Part shown: piece by piece, positions 1 through 7,559 of the stretch
Layout of the letters: every line of letters begins with the position of its first letter
How positions within the stretch are numbered: the stretch's first letter is position 1
Source of the DNA: CAISIP01 sp038247175
GTDB taxonomy: Bacteria > Pseudomonadota > Gammaproteobacteria > Burkholderiales > Burkholderiaceae_C
Direction of reading: 5' to 3'
Assembly (NCBI GenBank): GCA_038247175.1
Contig: JBBRVD010000086.1
Span: 1-15,611 of the forward strand
Length of the DNA: 15,611 bases
Made by a program: the position numbers and the translations under genes
Notes under the pieces: generated by a model
The model's input: the letters and a program-made list of their open reading frames with translations, nothing else
The model's database searches: none
What the model was told of the DNA's origin: nothing

Positions 1-1163
1 CTCAGGTCGGAGCGCGCCGGGTGCACCTTCTCATCGGCCTCGGCCGCTTTGATCAGCGAGCGGATCGCCGTCGGCGCAGTATAGAAAATGGAGCACTTGT
101 GCTTCTCGATCATCTGCCAGAACCGGCCGGCGTTGGGCCAGGTCGGCACGCCCTCGAAGATGATCTGGGTCGCACCAGCCGCCAGCGGGCCGTAGGTCAC
201 GTAGGTATGGCCCGTGATCCAGCCGATGTCGGCGGTGCACCAGAACACGTCCTCGGGTCGCAGGTCGAAGGTCCAATCCATCGTCAGTTTGGCCCACAGC
301 AGGTATCCGCCGGTGGAGTGCTGAACGCCCTTGGGTTTACCCGTCGAGCCCGAGGTGTAGAGGATGAACAGCGGATGTTCGGCGGGCACGGCGACCGGCA
401 GGCATTGGTCGGACTGGCCCCTGAGCGCCTCGTCGAACGTCATGTCGCGCCCGGCCACCATGTTGCAGGCGGTCTTGGTGCGCTCGAAAACGAAGACGCT
501 CTTGATCGACTCGCAACCCCCCATGCCCAGGCCATCGTCGACGATGGCCTTGAGCGGCAGTTCCTTGCCGCCGCGCATCTGGTAATTGGAAGTGATCACC
601 GCCACCGCGCCAGCGTCGATGATGCGCTCCTGCAAGGCCTTGGCCGAGAAGCCGCCGAACACCACGCTGTGCGTGGCACCGATGCGCGCGCAGGCCTGCA
701 TCGCAATCACGCCCTCGAGCGTCATTGGCATGTAGACCAGTACCCGGTCACCCTTGCCGATGCCCTTGGCCTTGAGCGCATTGGCAAACTGGCTGACCCT
801 CGTGAGCAACTCGCGGTAGGTGGTCCGGGTGACGTTACCGTCGTCGGACTCGAAGATCACCGCAATCTTGTGCTCGACCGCGGTGCCCATGTGCTTGTCC
901 AGACAGTTGGCGCTGGCGTTGAGTTCACCGTCGTCGAACCACCGGTAGAACGGCGCATTCGATTCGTCCAGCGTGCGGGTGAACGGCTTGATCCAGTCCA
1001 GATTCTCCCTGGCCAGGCGAGCCCAGAAACCTTCGTAGTCTTTCGCGGCCTCGGCGCACAGAGCCTCGTATCCGGCCATGCCGGAGATACGTGCGGCCCT
1101 GACGATTTCGGGGGCGGGCTCGAACACCCGAGTCTCGACTAACACGGATTCAATCGCATTCAT
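1..1163 (-). CDS. acs: Acetyl-CoA synthetase, N-terminal 387 residues (cut by window edge)
   Basis: AMP-forming acetate:CoA ligase, a cytoplasmic enzyme that converts acetate, ATP and CoA to acetyl-CoA through acetyl-AMP. The translation starts MNAIESVLVE and carries the N-terminal ACAS_N region (about residues 30-90). The adenylate-forming P-loop YTSGSTGKPKG lies at residues 269-279, almost where E. coli Acs has it, followed by the family-typical VQHSTGGYL and WCTADIGWITGH stretches. The family is about 650 residues long, so roughly 40 percent, including the CoA-binding C-terminal domain and the acetylatable lysine, is beyond base 1. The start at 1163 is supported by GAGGAG about 9 nt upstream. 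The gene runs in the same direction as the mrp genes but 255 bp downstream of them, so it probably has its own promoter. No internal stop or frameshift is seen. Identity is secure; propionyl-CoA synthetase is less likely given the overall match. Confidence 0.95.
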   Translation of the reverse strand, partial: MNAIESVLVETRVFEPAPEIVRAARISGMAGYEALCAEAAKDYEGFWARLARENLDWIKPFTRTLDESNAPFYRWFDDGELNASANCLDKHMGTAVEHKIAVIFESDDGNVTRTTYRELLTRVSQFANALKAKGIGKGDRVLVYMPMTLEGVIAMQACARIGATHSVVFGGFSAKALQERIIDAGAVAVITSNYQMRGGKELPLKAIVDDGLGMGGCESIKSVFVFERTKTACNMVAGRDMTFDEALRGQSDQCLPVAVPAEHPLFILYTSGSTGKPKGVQHSTGGYLLWAKLTMDWTFDLRPEDVFWCTADIGWITGHTYVTYGPLAAGATQIIFEGVPTWPNAGRFWQMIEKHKCSIFYTAPTAIRSLIKAAEADEKVHPARSDL

Positions 1164-1418
1164 GCCGGCATCTCCTCATCTGTTTGGATTGGACTGACTC
1201 TGACTTTCCCGACTGTCAGGCAAGCCACTTACAAGGCACTGACGGGGCCAGGAACGCCAGGTCCGAATGGCTCATGCCCGGGTGTGAACCCCTGCAACGC
1301 CCGCCTACTACTGTAACCCTGACTGCATGCCGTGAGTGAGCGATGAAACCCCTCCCTGCGGATATCGGCGGACCGACACGGATGCGCGCTTCGGCTCTGA
1401 CCGTCCGACGCGGCTGCG
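1164..1418. other. Intergenic region between mrpG and acs (255 bp)
   Basis: Non-coding as far as can be seen. It must hold the acs promoter and leader, but no convincing -35/-10 pair and no sigma-54 TGGC/TTGC element could be read in the orientation of acs. A weak inverted repeat CTGAC/GTCAG (1200-1204 and 1215-1219, 10-nt loop) lies 37 nt upstream of the acs start. A GACGC/GCGTC stem (1407-1420) overlaps the mrpG stop codon and lacks a T-tract. A 68-codon frame on the minus strand begins in an ATGA overlap with mrpG, but it is arginine-rich and unlike a gene. Confidence 0.6.
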
Positions 1419-1769
1419 TCATCCCGTTGCGCGCGACTCCTCGACCGGCTGGGCGCGCGATGCCACCTGCAGGTGCAGCGCCGCCATCGCCATCAGGTTG
1501 GCCGATACCGGCGCGGTGATGAACAGGAACAGCGTGATCAGCACCTCGTGCACCGCGGGCTCGCCGCGCGCCCAGCCGAGCAGGATGCTGGCCAGCAGCA
1601 CGCCTCCCACACCCAGCGTGGTGGCCTTGGTCGGGGCGTGCAATCGCATGAAGAAATCGGGAAAACGCAGCAGGCCAATCGATCCCACCAGCGCAAATAT
1701 GCCGCCCACGACCAGCAGGAAGGCCGCCAGCAGCTGGATCGCCACCGGGTACTCGTGCATCGACATCAT
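1419..1769 (-). CDS. mrpG: Mrp/Pha Na+(K+)/H+ antiporter subunit G
   Basis: Small inner-membrane subunit of the Mrp (Mnh/Pha/Sha) monovalent cation/proton antiporter, 116 residues, within the usual size for MrpG. Three hydrophobic segments are visible at about residues 10-32, 45-63 and 74-95. The family pattern GSIGLLRFPDFFMRLHAPTK (about residues 28-47) lies between the first two, and KATTLGVGG follows. The start is chosen at 1769 because AGGGG lies just upstream; a second ATG at 1766 is equally placed. It is the last gene of the operon, 13 nt after mrpF, the only junction without an overlap. Its stop lies 255 bp before acs. In characterised systems MrpG is needed for the activity of the complex; nothing here suggests otherwise. 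Confidence 0.93.
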   Translation of the reverse strand: MMSMHEYPVAIQLLAAFLLVVGGIFALVGSIGLLRFPDFFMRLHAPTKATTLGVGGVLLASILLGWARGEPAVHEVLITLFLFITAPVSANLMAMAALHLQVASRAQPVEESRATG

Positions 1770-1782
1770 GGTCCCCTGTTGC

Positions 1783-2058
1783 TCATTCGATCACGTCGCC
1801 GCGGGTCACGTAGCGCGCCAGCGCCACCGTACCGACGAACCCCAGCATGGCCACGATCAGCGCGGCCTCGAACATCATCGCGGTCTGCCAGCGCACGCCG
1901 AGCAGGATCACCAGTGCGACGATGTTGATATACAAGGTGTCGAAGGCCAGGATGCGGTTCGGCACATCGGGCCCGAGGAACAGCCGCACACCGCATAACA
2001 CCATCGCCAGCGCGACGGCCAGCGTTGCAAAATCCAGTGCCAGCTGCAATATCGTCAT
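1783..2058 (-). CDS. mrpF: Mrp/Pha Na+(K+)/H+ antiporter subunit F
   Basis: Inner-membrane subunit of 91 residues, normal for MrpF/PhaF. Three hydrophobic segments lie at about residues 5-27, 37-55 and 61-82. The diagnostic middle stretch is GPDVPNRILAFDTLYIN (about residues 29-45), with the conserved Asp and Arg of this family. The ATG at 2058 overlaps the mrpE stop by 4 nt (ATGA) and is preceded by GGGGAG at 8-nt spacing, so translation is coupled and also has its own ribosome binding site. In studied Mrp complexes MrpF sits in the membrane next to MrpG and MrpE. The sequence is intact with no unusual features. Confidence 0.94.
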   Translation of the reverse strand: MTILQLALDFATLAVALAMVLCGVRLFLGPDVPNRILAFDTLYINIVALVILLGVRWQTAMMFEAALIVAMLGFVGTVALARYVTRGDVIE

Positions 2059-2546
2059 CCGAATATCTCCCCGAGCGGCATTTCATACCGTTGCTTGATG
2101 CCCCGCGCCATACCGGCCGGATCGTGGCAGTCCAGCGCATGCACCAGGATCAACCGGCGCTTCTCGTCGACGATGCACGAGACCGTACCCGGAGTCGTCG
2201 TGATGATGGTGGCCAGCAAGGTGATCGCCATGGGATGTGTCACGTCCAGCCTTATCGGCACCCAGGCCGGCTGCGGGTTGGACAGCGGCGACAGCACAAT
2301 GCGTGCCACCGTGATGTTGGACACGACGATGTCCCACAGCACCACGAACAGCAGCCGCCCGGCGCTGCGCCAGCTGCGCACATACAGACGCTCGCCGATG
2401 AAACCGTGCACCAGTTGCGGTATCGCCCAGCCCAGCACCAGCGCCGTCAAAACCTGCGGTACCGCCAGACTCTGCTGCAGAGCCAGCCAGCTCAGCACCA
2501 GCAACCCGGACAGGACCGGATGGGGCAACCAGCCGCGTGGCTTCAT
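2055..2546 (-). CDS. mrpE: Mrp/Pha Na+(K+)/H+ antiporter subunit E
   Basis: MrpE-type subunit of 163 residues (family about 155-170). Hydrophobic N-terminal segments (about residues 10-28 and 30-50) are followed by a membrane-anchored region with LLFVVLWDIVVSN and then a soluble C-terminal part. The family-typical ITLLATIITTTPGTVS lies at about residues 108-123, followed by a conserved acidic/basic tail (VDEKRRLILVHALD). The ATG at 2546 overlaps the mrpD stop as ATGA and has a strong AGGAG 7 nt upstream. MrpE supports assembly and full activity of the antiporter rather than carrying ions itself, as known from Bacillus. No anomalies seen. Confidence 0.94.
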   Translation of the reverse strand: MKPRGWLPHPVLSGLLVLSWLALQQSLAVPQVLTALVLGWAIPQLVHGFIGERLYVRSWRSAGRLLFVVLWDIVVSNITVARIVLSPLSNPQPAWVPIRLDVTHPMAITLLATIITTTPGTVSCIVDEKRRLILVHALDCHDPAGMARGIKQRYEMPLGEIFG

Positions 2547-4141
2547 GGCTTGTCTCCTGTCGCGCCGGTATAGGGCCGGGTCGTGCGCGCGGCTGCCCCT
2601 CCCTGCTCACCGAGCACCGCGTCGGCATAGGCACCGCGGTCCAGCAACTGCGCGGCTGCCGCCTGGGTGTAGCGTTGCAACGGCGCAGCGAACACGCTCA
2701 TCGCCACGCTCAGCGCCAGCAAGATGCCGGTGGCCGCCACCAGCGGCGCGCTGGCCCCCGACGCGCCAGACGGAAGATCGCTGCGCACATGCCAGAACAA
2801 GGTGCTGCCTGCACGCGCCAGCCCGAGCAAGGTCACAAATCCGACCAGCAACACCACTGACCAGACCATGACCGCCTGGGCATGATCACTGGAAGCCTGC
2901 AGCAACATCAGTTTGCCGATGAATCCGGGCAACGGCGGCAAGCCGATGCTCGAAGCGGCAGCCAGCAACAGCATCAGGCCCAGCAGAGCCGGTTGCGCCA
3001 CCGGTGAGGAGGGTTCGATGCGACTGCCGACCTCGCCGCGTTGCGCCGCGACCAGTTCGATCAGCAGGAACAGCCCGGCACCGGTCAGCGTGCTGTGCGC
3101 CATGTAGTACATTGCCGCCGACCAGGCCGGCGCCTCGAACAGCGCGAGCGCCATCAGCAGGGTGCCGACGGAGGCCACCGTCAACCAGGCCACCAGCCGC
3201 GGCAAGGTCTGTGCCGCCAGCGCGCCCAACACCGCCAGCAAACTGGTGGCGACCGCCAGCGGCAGCAGCAGCGGCTCGACCAGATTGGCCGAGGGACCGG
3301 CGCCGGCGCCAAAGATCACGCCATGCACACGCCAGATCGCATACACACCGACCTTGGTCATGATCGCAAACAGGGCCGCCACCGGCGCACTCGATGCCGC
3401 GTAGGTCGCAGGCAACCAGGCCGACAACGGCACCAGCGCCGCCTTGAAGCCGAACACCACCAGCAGCGTCAACGCCGCGACCTGCAGCACAACGGCGTCC
3501 GGCCCCTCGACCAATGGCACGCGCAGCGCCAGGTCGGCCATGTTCAGGGTACCGGTGAGTGCATACAGCAACGCCACCCCGATCAGGAACAAGGCGGAGG
3601 CGGCAAGATTGAGAACCACATAATGCACGCCCACGCGCAACCGCTCGCGACCCAGACCGTGCATCATCAGCACGTAGCTGGCGATCAGCAGGACCTCGAA
3701 GAACACGAACAGGTTGAACAGGTCGCCGGTGGCGAACGCGCCATTGAGCCCCATCAGCTGGAACTGGAACAGGGCGTGGAAATAGCGCCCGTGCCCGTCC
3801 CAGCCACCGCTGGCATATAGCAGCACCGGCAGGGCGACCAGCGAAGTCAGCAGGATCAACATGGCTGCGAGGCGGTCTACCACCAGCACGATGCCGAACG
3901 GCGCCGGCCATTCGCCCATGCGGTAGACCATCAGGTTGCCGTCGGCCGCCTGCAGGAACAGCTGGATCGCGATGACCAGCCCGATCAGCGCCGAGATGAT
4001 GGAGACGCGGCTGGACAACACCCGCTTGTGCAGGTTGTGCTCGCCGCCCCCGTGGTCTCCGAGCAGCAGCAGCAGGATCGCCGTCGCGGACGGCAGCAGC
4101 ACCGGCAATGCCGGCAGGTGATCGAGCAGGCCCATCGTCAT
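2543..4141 (-). CDS. mrpD: Mrp/Pha Na+(K+)/H+ antiporter subunit D
   Basis: Large polytopic inner-membrane subunit of 532 residues, homologous to the NuoL/M/N proton-channel subunits of respiratory complex I. About 14 hydrophobic segments are visible. Key charged membrane residues are present: E149 in NLFVFFEVLL, K233 in FGFKAALVPLSAWLP and K263 in IMTKVGVYAIWRV, the positions expected for the proton path of MrpD. The start at 4141 lies in an ATGA overlap with the mrpC stop, with GGAG 8 nt upstream; an in-frame ATG two codons later (4135) is the alternative. The C-terminus is a soluble, alanine- and arginine-containing tail. It works with MrpA as one of the two channel-like subunits. The sequence is complete and uninterrupted. 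Confidence 0.96.
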   Translation of the reverse strand: MTMGLLDHLPALPVLLPSATAILLLLLGDHGGGEHNLHKRVLSSRVSIISALIGLVIAIQLFLQAADGNLMVYRMGEWPAPFGIVLVVDRLAAMLILLTSLVALPVLLYASGGWDGHGRYFHALFQFQLMGLNGAFATGDLFNLFVFFEVLLIASYVLMMHGLGRERLRVGVHYVVLNLAASALFLIGVALLYALTGTLNMADLALRVPLVEGPDAVVLQVAALTLLVVFGFKAALVPLSAWLPATYAASSAPVAALFAIMTKVGVYAIWRVHGVIFGAGAGPSANLVEPLLLPLAVATSLLAVLGALAAQTLPRLVAWLTVASVGTLLMALALFEAPAWSAAMYYMAHSTLTGAGLFLLIELVAAQRGEVGSRIEPSSPVAQPALLGLMLLLAAASSIGLPPLPGFIGKLMLLQASSDHAQAVMVWSVVLLVGFVTLLGLARAGSTLFWHVRSDLPSGASGASAPLVAATGILLALSVAMSVFAAPLQRYTQAAAAQLLDRGAYADAVLGEQGGAAARTTRPYTGATGDKP

Positions 4142-4497
4142 GCGCGGGGCTCCGACCCGTCGTCAGGCTTGCCGTCCACATGATCGGTGTCGGACTCATG
4201 CCGGCTGCGCAGCGCCAGCTCGATGACGAAGCCAGTGGTGGCGAAACCGATCACGATGGCGGTCAGCACCAGCGCCTGCGGCAACGGATCGGCGATCTGC
4301 TGCCCACCGGAGCCGATAATCGGCGGCGCGTTGCTCCACAGGCGGCCCATCGCGAAGATGAACACGTTGACCGCATAACCGAGCACGGTCAGGCCCAGCA
4401 CGACAGGGAACGTGCGCCCGCGCAGGATCAGCCAGATGCCGCAGGCCGCGATCCAGCCGATGCCGGTTGCCATCAGGAACTCCATGCTCGGCATCAT
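4138..4497 (-). CDS. mrpC: Mrp/Pha Na+(K+)/H+ antiporter subunit C
   Basis: NuoK-like subunit of 119 residues with three transmembrane segments (about residues 7-26, 29-48 and 70-95). The MrpC signature is present: GLTVLGYAVNVFIFAMG near residues 37-53, then the loop PPIIGSGGQQIADPLPQALVLTAIVI, typical of the family. The start is placed at 4497 because that ATG forms an ATGA overlap with the mrpA stop and has AGGAG 8 nt upstream; the adjacent ATG at 4494 and one at 4482 are alternatives. A longer reading to 4695 would run deep inside mrpA in another frame and adds arginine-rich sequence unlike the family, so it was rejected. The C-terminal tail is charged and ends shortly after the last helix. 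Confidence 0.95.
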   Translation of the reverse strand: MMPSMEFLMATGIGWIAACGIWLILRGRTFPVVLGLTVLGYAVNVFIFAMGRLWSNAPPIIGSGGQQIADPLPQALVLTAIVIGFATTGFVIELALRSRHESDTDHVDGKPDDGSEPRA

Positions 4498-7316
4498 CGG
4501 TACCGCTCCTTGCTGGCGGCGCCGAGCACCGCCAACATCAGCATCGTGGCGCCGACCACGGTGATATAGACACCCAGGTCGAACAAGGCCGCCGTGGCCA
4601 GCGGCAACTCGCCCAGGATCGGGACAACCGGATGGCCCGCGGCACTGGTCAGGAAGGGACGGCCGAACAGAAAGGCACCCATGCCGGTCAACCATGCGAT
4701 GCCCAGGCCGGCGCCGACCCAGCGCGTATAGCGTCGCCCATCATCGGCATGCAGCACGTTGTCGGCCCAGCTTTGCCCGCCGGCCATGTACTGCAGCACC
4801 AGCGCCACGGCGGTCACCAGGCCGGCGATGAAGCCACCGCCGGGCAGACTGTGGCCACGCCAGAAGATATAGACGGACACCACCAGCGCCAGCGGCAGCA
4901 CCAGGCGTGCGGCCATGCGCAGCATCAGCGGCTGCTGGCGGAAGGTCCAGGCGCGCCCGGCACCGTCCTCGGTCGGCTTGCCCACCCGCCAACCCGACAA
5001 CAAGGCCAGCACGCCAACCGCGGCAATACCCAGCACGGCTATCTCGCCAAAGGTGTCGTAGCCCCGGAAGTCCACCAGGATCACGTTGACGGCATTCGAT
5101 CCGCCGCCCTTGGGCACGGCGTTCTCCAGGAAATACCAGGAAATGGAATCGTGGTTGCGGGTCAGCATCAGCCAGCAGACCCATGCCAGGCCACCACCGC
5201 CAGCGATGGCCAGCGCGCCATCGCGCCACAGGCGGGTGGCCGAGGATTCGCGCGGTGTCCTGCGTGGCAGCAGCGCCAGGCCCATCAGCAGCAGCACGGT
5301 GGAGACCACCTCGACCGACAACTGCGTCAGCGCCAGGTCGGGCGCAGACAAGGCCAGGAAGGCCAGCGACGTCACCAGGCCGACAACACCGACCAGCAAC
5401 ACCGCGCGAAACCGGTCGTGGTGGCCGATCGCCAGTGCCCCCCCGGCCAGTATCAACAGCGCCCAGGCGACCAGCGACGGCACGTCCGCCGGCAGCAACA
5501 CGCGTTCACCGGTCACCGGGGCGATGGGGCCTCGGCTCCAGGCCCAAAGAGCCAGCACCAGGACCGATGCGAACATCCAGGCGACGTAACGTTGCAGGGA
5601 TCCGTTCTCGATCAGCGCGGTCGCACGCCGGGCAAACGCGAACAGGCCATCGATACCGTGCGTGAACAATAACCTGCCGGTCCAGCCCTTGGGGTGGTGC
5701 AGGTGCAGGTTGAACTTGTTCTGCAGCGCGAAATAGAAAACGATGCCGCCGAGCACGGCGATGGCACTCATCAGCAGCGGCAGGTTGAAACCGTGCCAGA
5801 TCGCCAGGTGGTATTGCGGTGGCGCCGCGCCCAGCATCGCCGAGGCGGCCACATGCACCAACGGGCCGAAAGTGATCGCCGGCAGGATGCCGACCACGAT
5901 GCAGATGATGACCAGCAGGATGACCGGCGCCTTCATGAACAGGGGCGGCTCATGCGGATGAGGGTTTGCCAGGCCGCGCGGCTTGCCGTTGAAGAACACG
6001 TCGTGGATGAAACGCAGCGAATACGCCACCGAAAAGATGCCGCCGAAGGTGGCGGCCATGGGTACCAGGAAGCCGAACGCGAAATGGGGCTGATCTTCCA
6101 CGGCTGCCGCAAAAAACATCTCCTTGGACAGGAAGCCGTTGGCCAGCGGCAGCCCGGCCATGGACGCAGCAGCGATCATCGCCAGTGTGGCCGTCCACGG
6201 CATGAACCGGACCAGGCCACCGAGCTTGCGGATGTCGCGCGTGCCGGTCTCGTGGTCGATGATGCCGGCGGTCATGAACAGTGAGGCCTTGAAGGTGGCG
6301 TGGTTCAAGATGTGGAAGACCGCCGCCACCGCGGACAGCGGCGAGGCCAGGCCGATCAGGAACACGATCAGGCCCAGATGGCTGATGGTCGAATACGCCA
6401 ACAAGCTCTTGATGTCATGACGGAACACCGCCACGTAGGCGCCAAACACCATTGTGGCCAGGCCGACGGTGGCCACGATACCCTCGAACAGCCCGGTGCC
6501 GCCGAGCACCGGATACAGGCGCGCCAGCAGAAAAATACCGGCCTTGACCATGGTGGCCGAATGCAGGTAGGCCGACACCGGCGTGGGCGCGGCCATGGCC
6601 TCGGGTAACCAGAAATGGAACGGCCACTGCGCACTCTTGGTGAAACAGCCCACCAGGATCAGGATCAATGCCAGCGGGTACAGCGCATGGGCCTTGATGT
6701 CATCGCCGCGCGTCAGCATCTGCGACAGGTCGTAGGTGCCGGCGATCTGGCCCAGCACGATGATGCCGGCCAGCATCACCAGGCCGCCGCCGCCGGTCAC
6801 GGCCAGCGCCATGCGAGCGCCGGCGCGGGCGTCGGCCTTGTGGCCCCAATAACCCACCAGCAGGAACGAGGAGATGCTGGTCAGCTCCCAGAACACGACC
6901 AGCAGCAGCAGGTTGTCGGACAGCGCCACGCCCAGCATCGCGGCCATGAACAACATCAACTGGGTGAAGAACTTGCCGGCCGGGTCGTCGTGGTGCAGGT
7001 AATACGCGGCGTACAGGATGATCAGCAAACCGACGCCCGAGATCAGCAGGCCGAACATCAGCGCCAGGCCGTCGAGCCGAAAATTGGCGTTCAGCCCGAT
7101 GGCGGGAGCCCACTCCCAGTTTGACAGCAGCGTCTGGCCGTCGAACACGGCACCCGAGAGCGACAACAGGATGCCGAACGCCGCGGCCGTGACGGCCGCA
7201 GCCAGCCAGGCCACGAGGCTGCGCCGCGCCGGGGAATTGACACGGCCGGCCCAGAAACACAGCGTGGTGCCCAGCACCAGGGGCAGCAAGACAACGAGGG
7301 GAAGGGGATGGAACAT
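4494..7316 (-). CDS. mrpA: Mrp/Pha antiporter subunit A with fused subunit B (MrpAB)
   Basis: Inner-membrane protein of 940 residues: a NuoL-like MrpA core followed by the MbhD/E-like region and a fused MrpB domain, the arrangement called PhaAB. MrpA key residues are E144 in VFWELTSISSF, K227 in CFTKSAQWPFHFWLP and K258 in HSATMVKAG, with H252 before it. The segment LTQLSVEVVSTVLLL lies near residue 665, and FRGYDTFGEIAVLG near 750 is the loop before the B domain. MrpB begins near residue 797 with GHSLPGGGFIAGL soon after. This fusion explains why no separate mrpB gene exists. The start MFHPLPLVVLLPLVLG fits the family, although no strong ribosome binding site precedes it. The frame stays open upstream to 9038 over fumarase DNA, which is not coding on this strand. 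First gene of the operon, transcribed divergently from fumarase. Confidence 0.95.
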   Translation of the reverse strand: MFHPLPLVVLLPLVLGTTLCFWAGRVNSPARRSLVAWLAAAVTAAAFGILLSLSGAVFDGQTLLSNWEWAPAIGLNANFRLDGLALMFGLLISGVGLLIILYAAYYLHHDDPAGKFFTQLMLFMAAMLGVALSDNLLLLVVFWELTSISSFLLVGYWGHKADARAGARMALAVTGGGGLVMLAGIIVLGQIAGTYDLSQMLTRGDDIKAHALYPLALILILVGCFTKSAQWPFHFWLPEAMAAPTPVSAYLHSATMVKAGIFLLARLYPVLGGTGLFEGIVATVGLATMVFGAYVAVFRHDIKSLLAYSTISHLGLIVFLIGLASPLSAVAAVFHILNHATFKASLFMTAGIIDHETGTRDIRKLGGLVRFMPWTATLAMIAAASMAGLPLANGFLSKEMFFAAAVEDQPHFAFGFLVPMAATFGGIFSVAYSLRFIHDVFFNGKPRGLANPHPHEPPLFMKAPVILLVIICIVVGILPAITFGPLVHVAASAMLGAAPPQYHLAIWHGFNLPLLMSAIAVLGGIVFYFALQNKFNLHLHHPKGWTGRLLFTHGIDGLFAFARRATALIENGSLQRYVAWMFASVLVLALWAWSRGPIAPVTGERVLLPADVPSLVAWALLILAGGALAIGHHDRFRAVLLVGVVGLVTSLAFLALSAPDLALTQLSVEVVSTVLLLMGLALLPRRTPRESSATRLWRDGALAIAGGGGLAWVCWLMLTRNHDSISWYFLENAVPKGGGSNAVNVILVDFRGYDTFGEIAVLGIAAVGVLALLSGWRVGKPTEDGAGRAWTFRQQPLMLRMAARLVLPLALVVSVYIFWRGHSLPGGGFIAGLVTAVALVLQYMAGGQSWADNVLHADDGRRYTRWVGAGLGIAWLTGMGAFLFGRPFLTSAAGHPVVPILGELPLATAALFDLGVYITVVGATMLMLAVLGAASKERYR

Positions 7317-7559
7317 GTTCTTGTAGTCGCAGGTGCCTGCCGAGGACCCGGATCCCTGGTATCGGGAGATCCGGCGGCCCGCGCAGCCCCCGGGGATGAT
7401 ACAAGGCGCGGCAACCGGTATTTCCCTCGCCACCATGCGGGCTTCGTTAAACTCGGTTGCGCGGTGCCCGATCGGTAGCCGTGCACGATGGCGGGTCACG
7501 GCCCGTTCGAATGGCGCCAGGACAGATACGGCGCCCTCCTTCTTTTCCGGTACGCAAGC
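7317..7559. promoter_or_regulatory. Divergent intergenic region between mrpA and fumarase
   Basis: The 243 bp must contain the promoters of the mrp operon (leftward) and the fumarase operon (rightward). No convincing sigma-70 pair could be read in either direction. The one clear structural element is the inverted repeat at 7348-7374. The part next to fumarase (7488-7559) is open in frame with it from an ATG at 7488, but that extension does not look like the family N-terminus. Confidence 0.55.
7348..7374. repeat. Perfect 7-bp inverted repeat in the mrpA leader
   Basis: CCGGATC (7348-7354) and GATCCGG (7368-7374) are perfectly complementary around a 13-nt centre; an inner CC/GG pair can extend the stem past a 2-nt bulge. 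It ends 32 nt upstream of the mrpA start. It could be an operator or a leader hairpin. There is no T-tract and no recognised regulator consensus, so its function is open. Confidence 0.4.

Noticed and set aside
21..1142. Plus-strand frame of 373 codons opposite acs
   Set aside because: Antisense shadow; the minus strand reads an unambiguous acetyl-CoA synthetase.
1407..1420. GACGC/GCGTC stem as terminator of the mrp operon
   Set aside because: Only 5 bp, overlaps the mrpG stop codon and has no T-tract.
1216..1422. 68-codon minus-strand frame after mrpG starting in an ATGA overlap
   Set aside because: The overlap is suggestive, but the translation is Arg-rich without membrane segments and covers the likely acs promoter region; probably chance.
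4467..5672. Plus-strand frame of 401 codons opposite mrpA/mrpC
   Set aside because: Gln-, Arg- and His-rich low-complexity translation, typical of the antisense frame of GC-rich coding DNA; the minus strand encodes a recognised protein.
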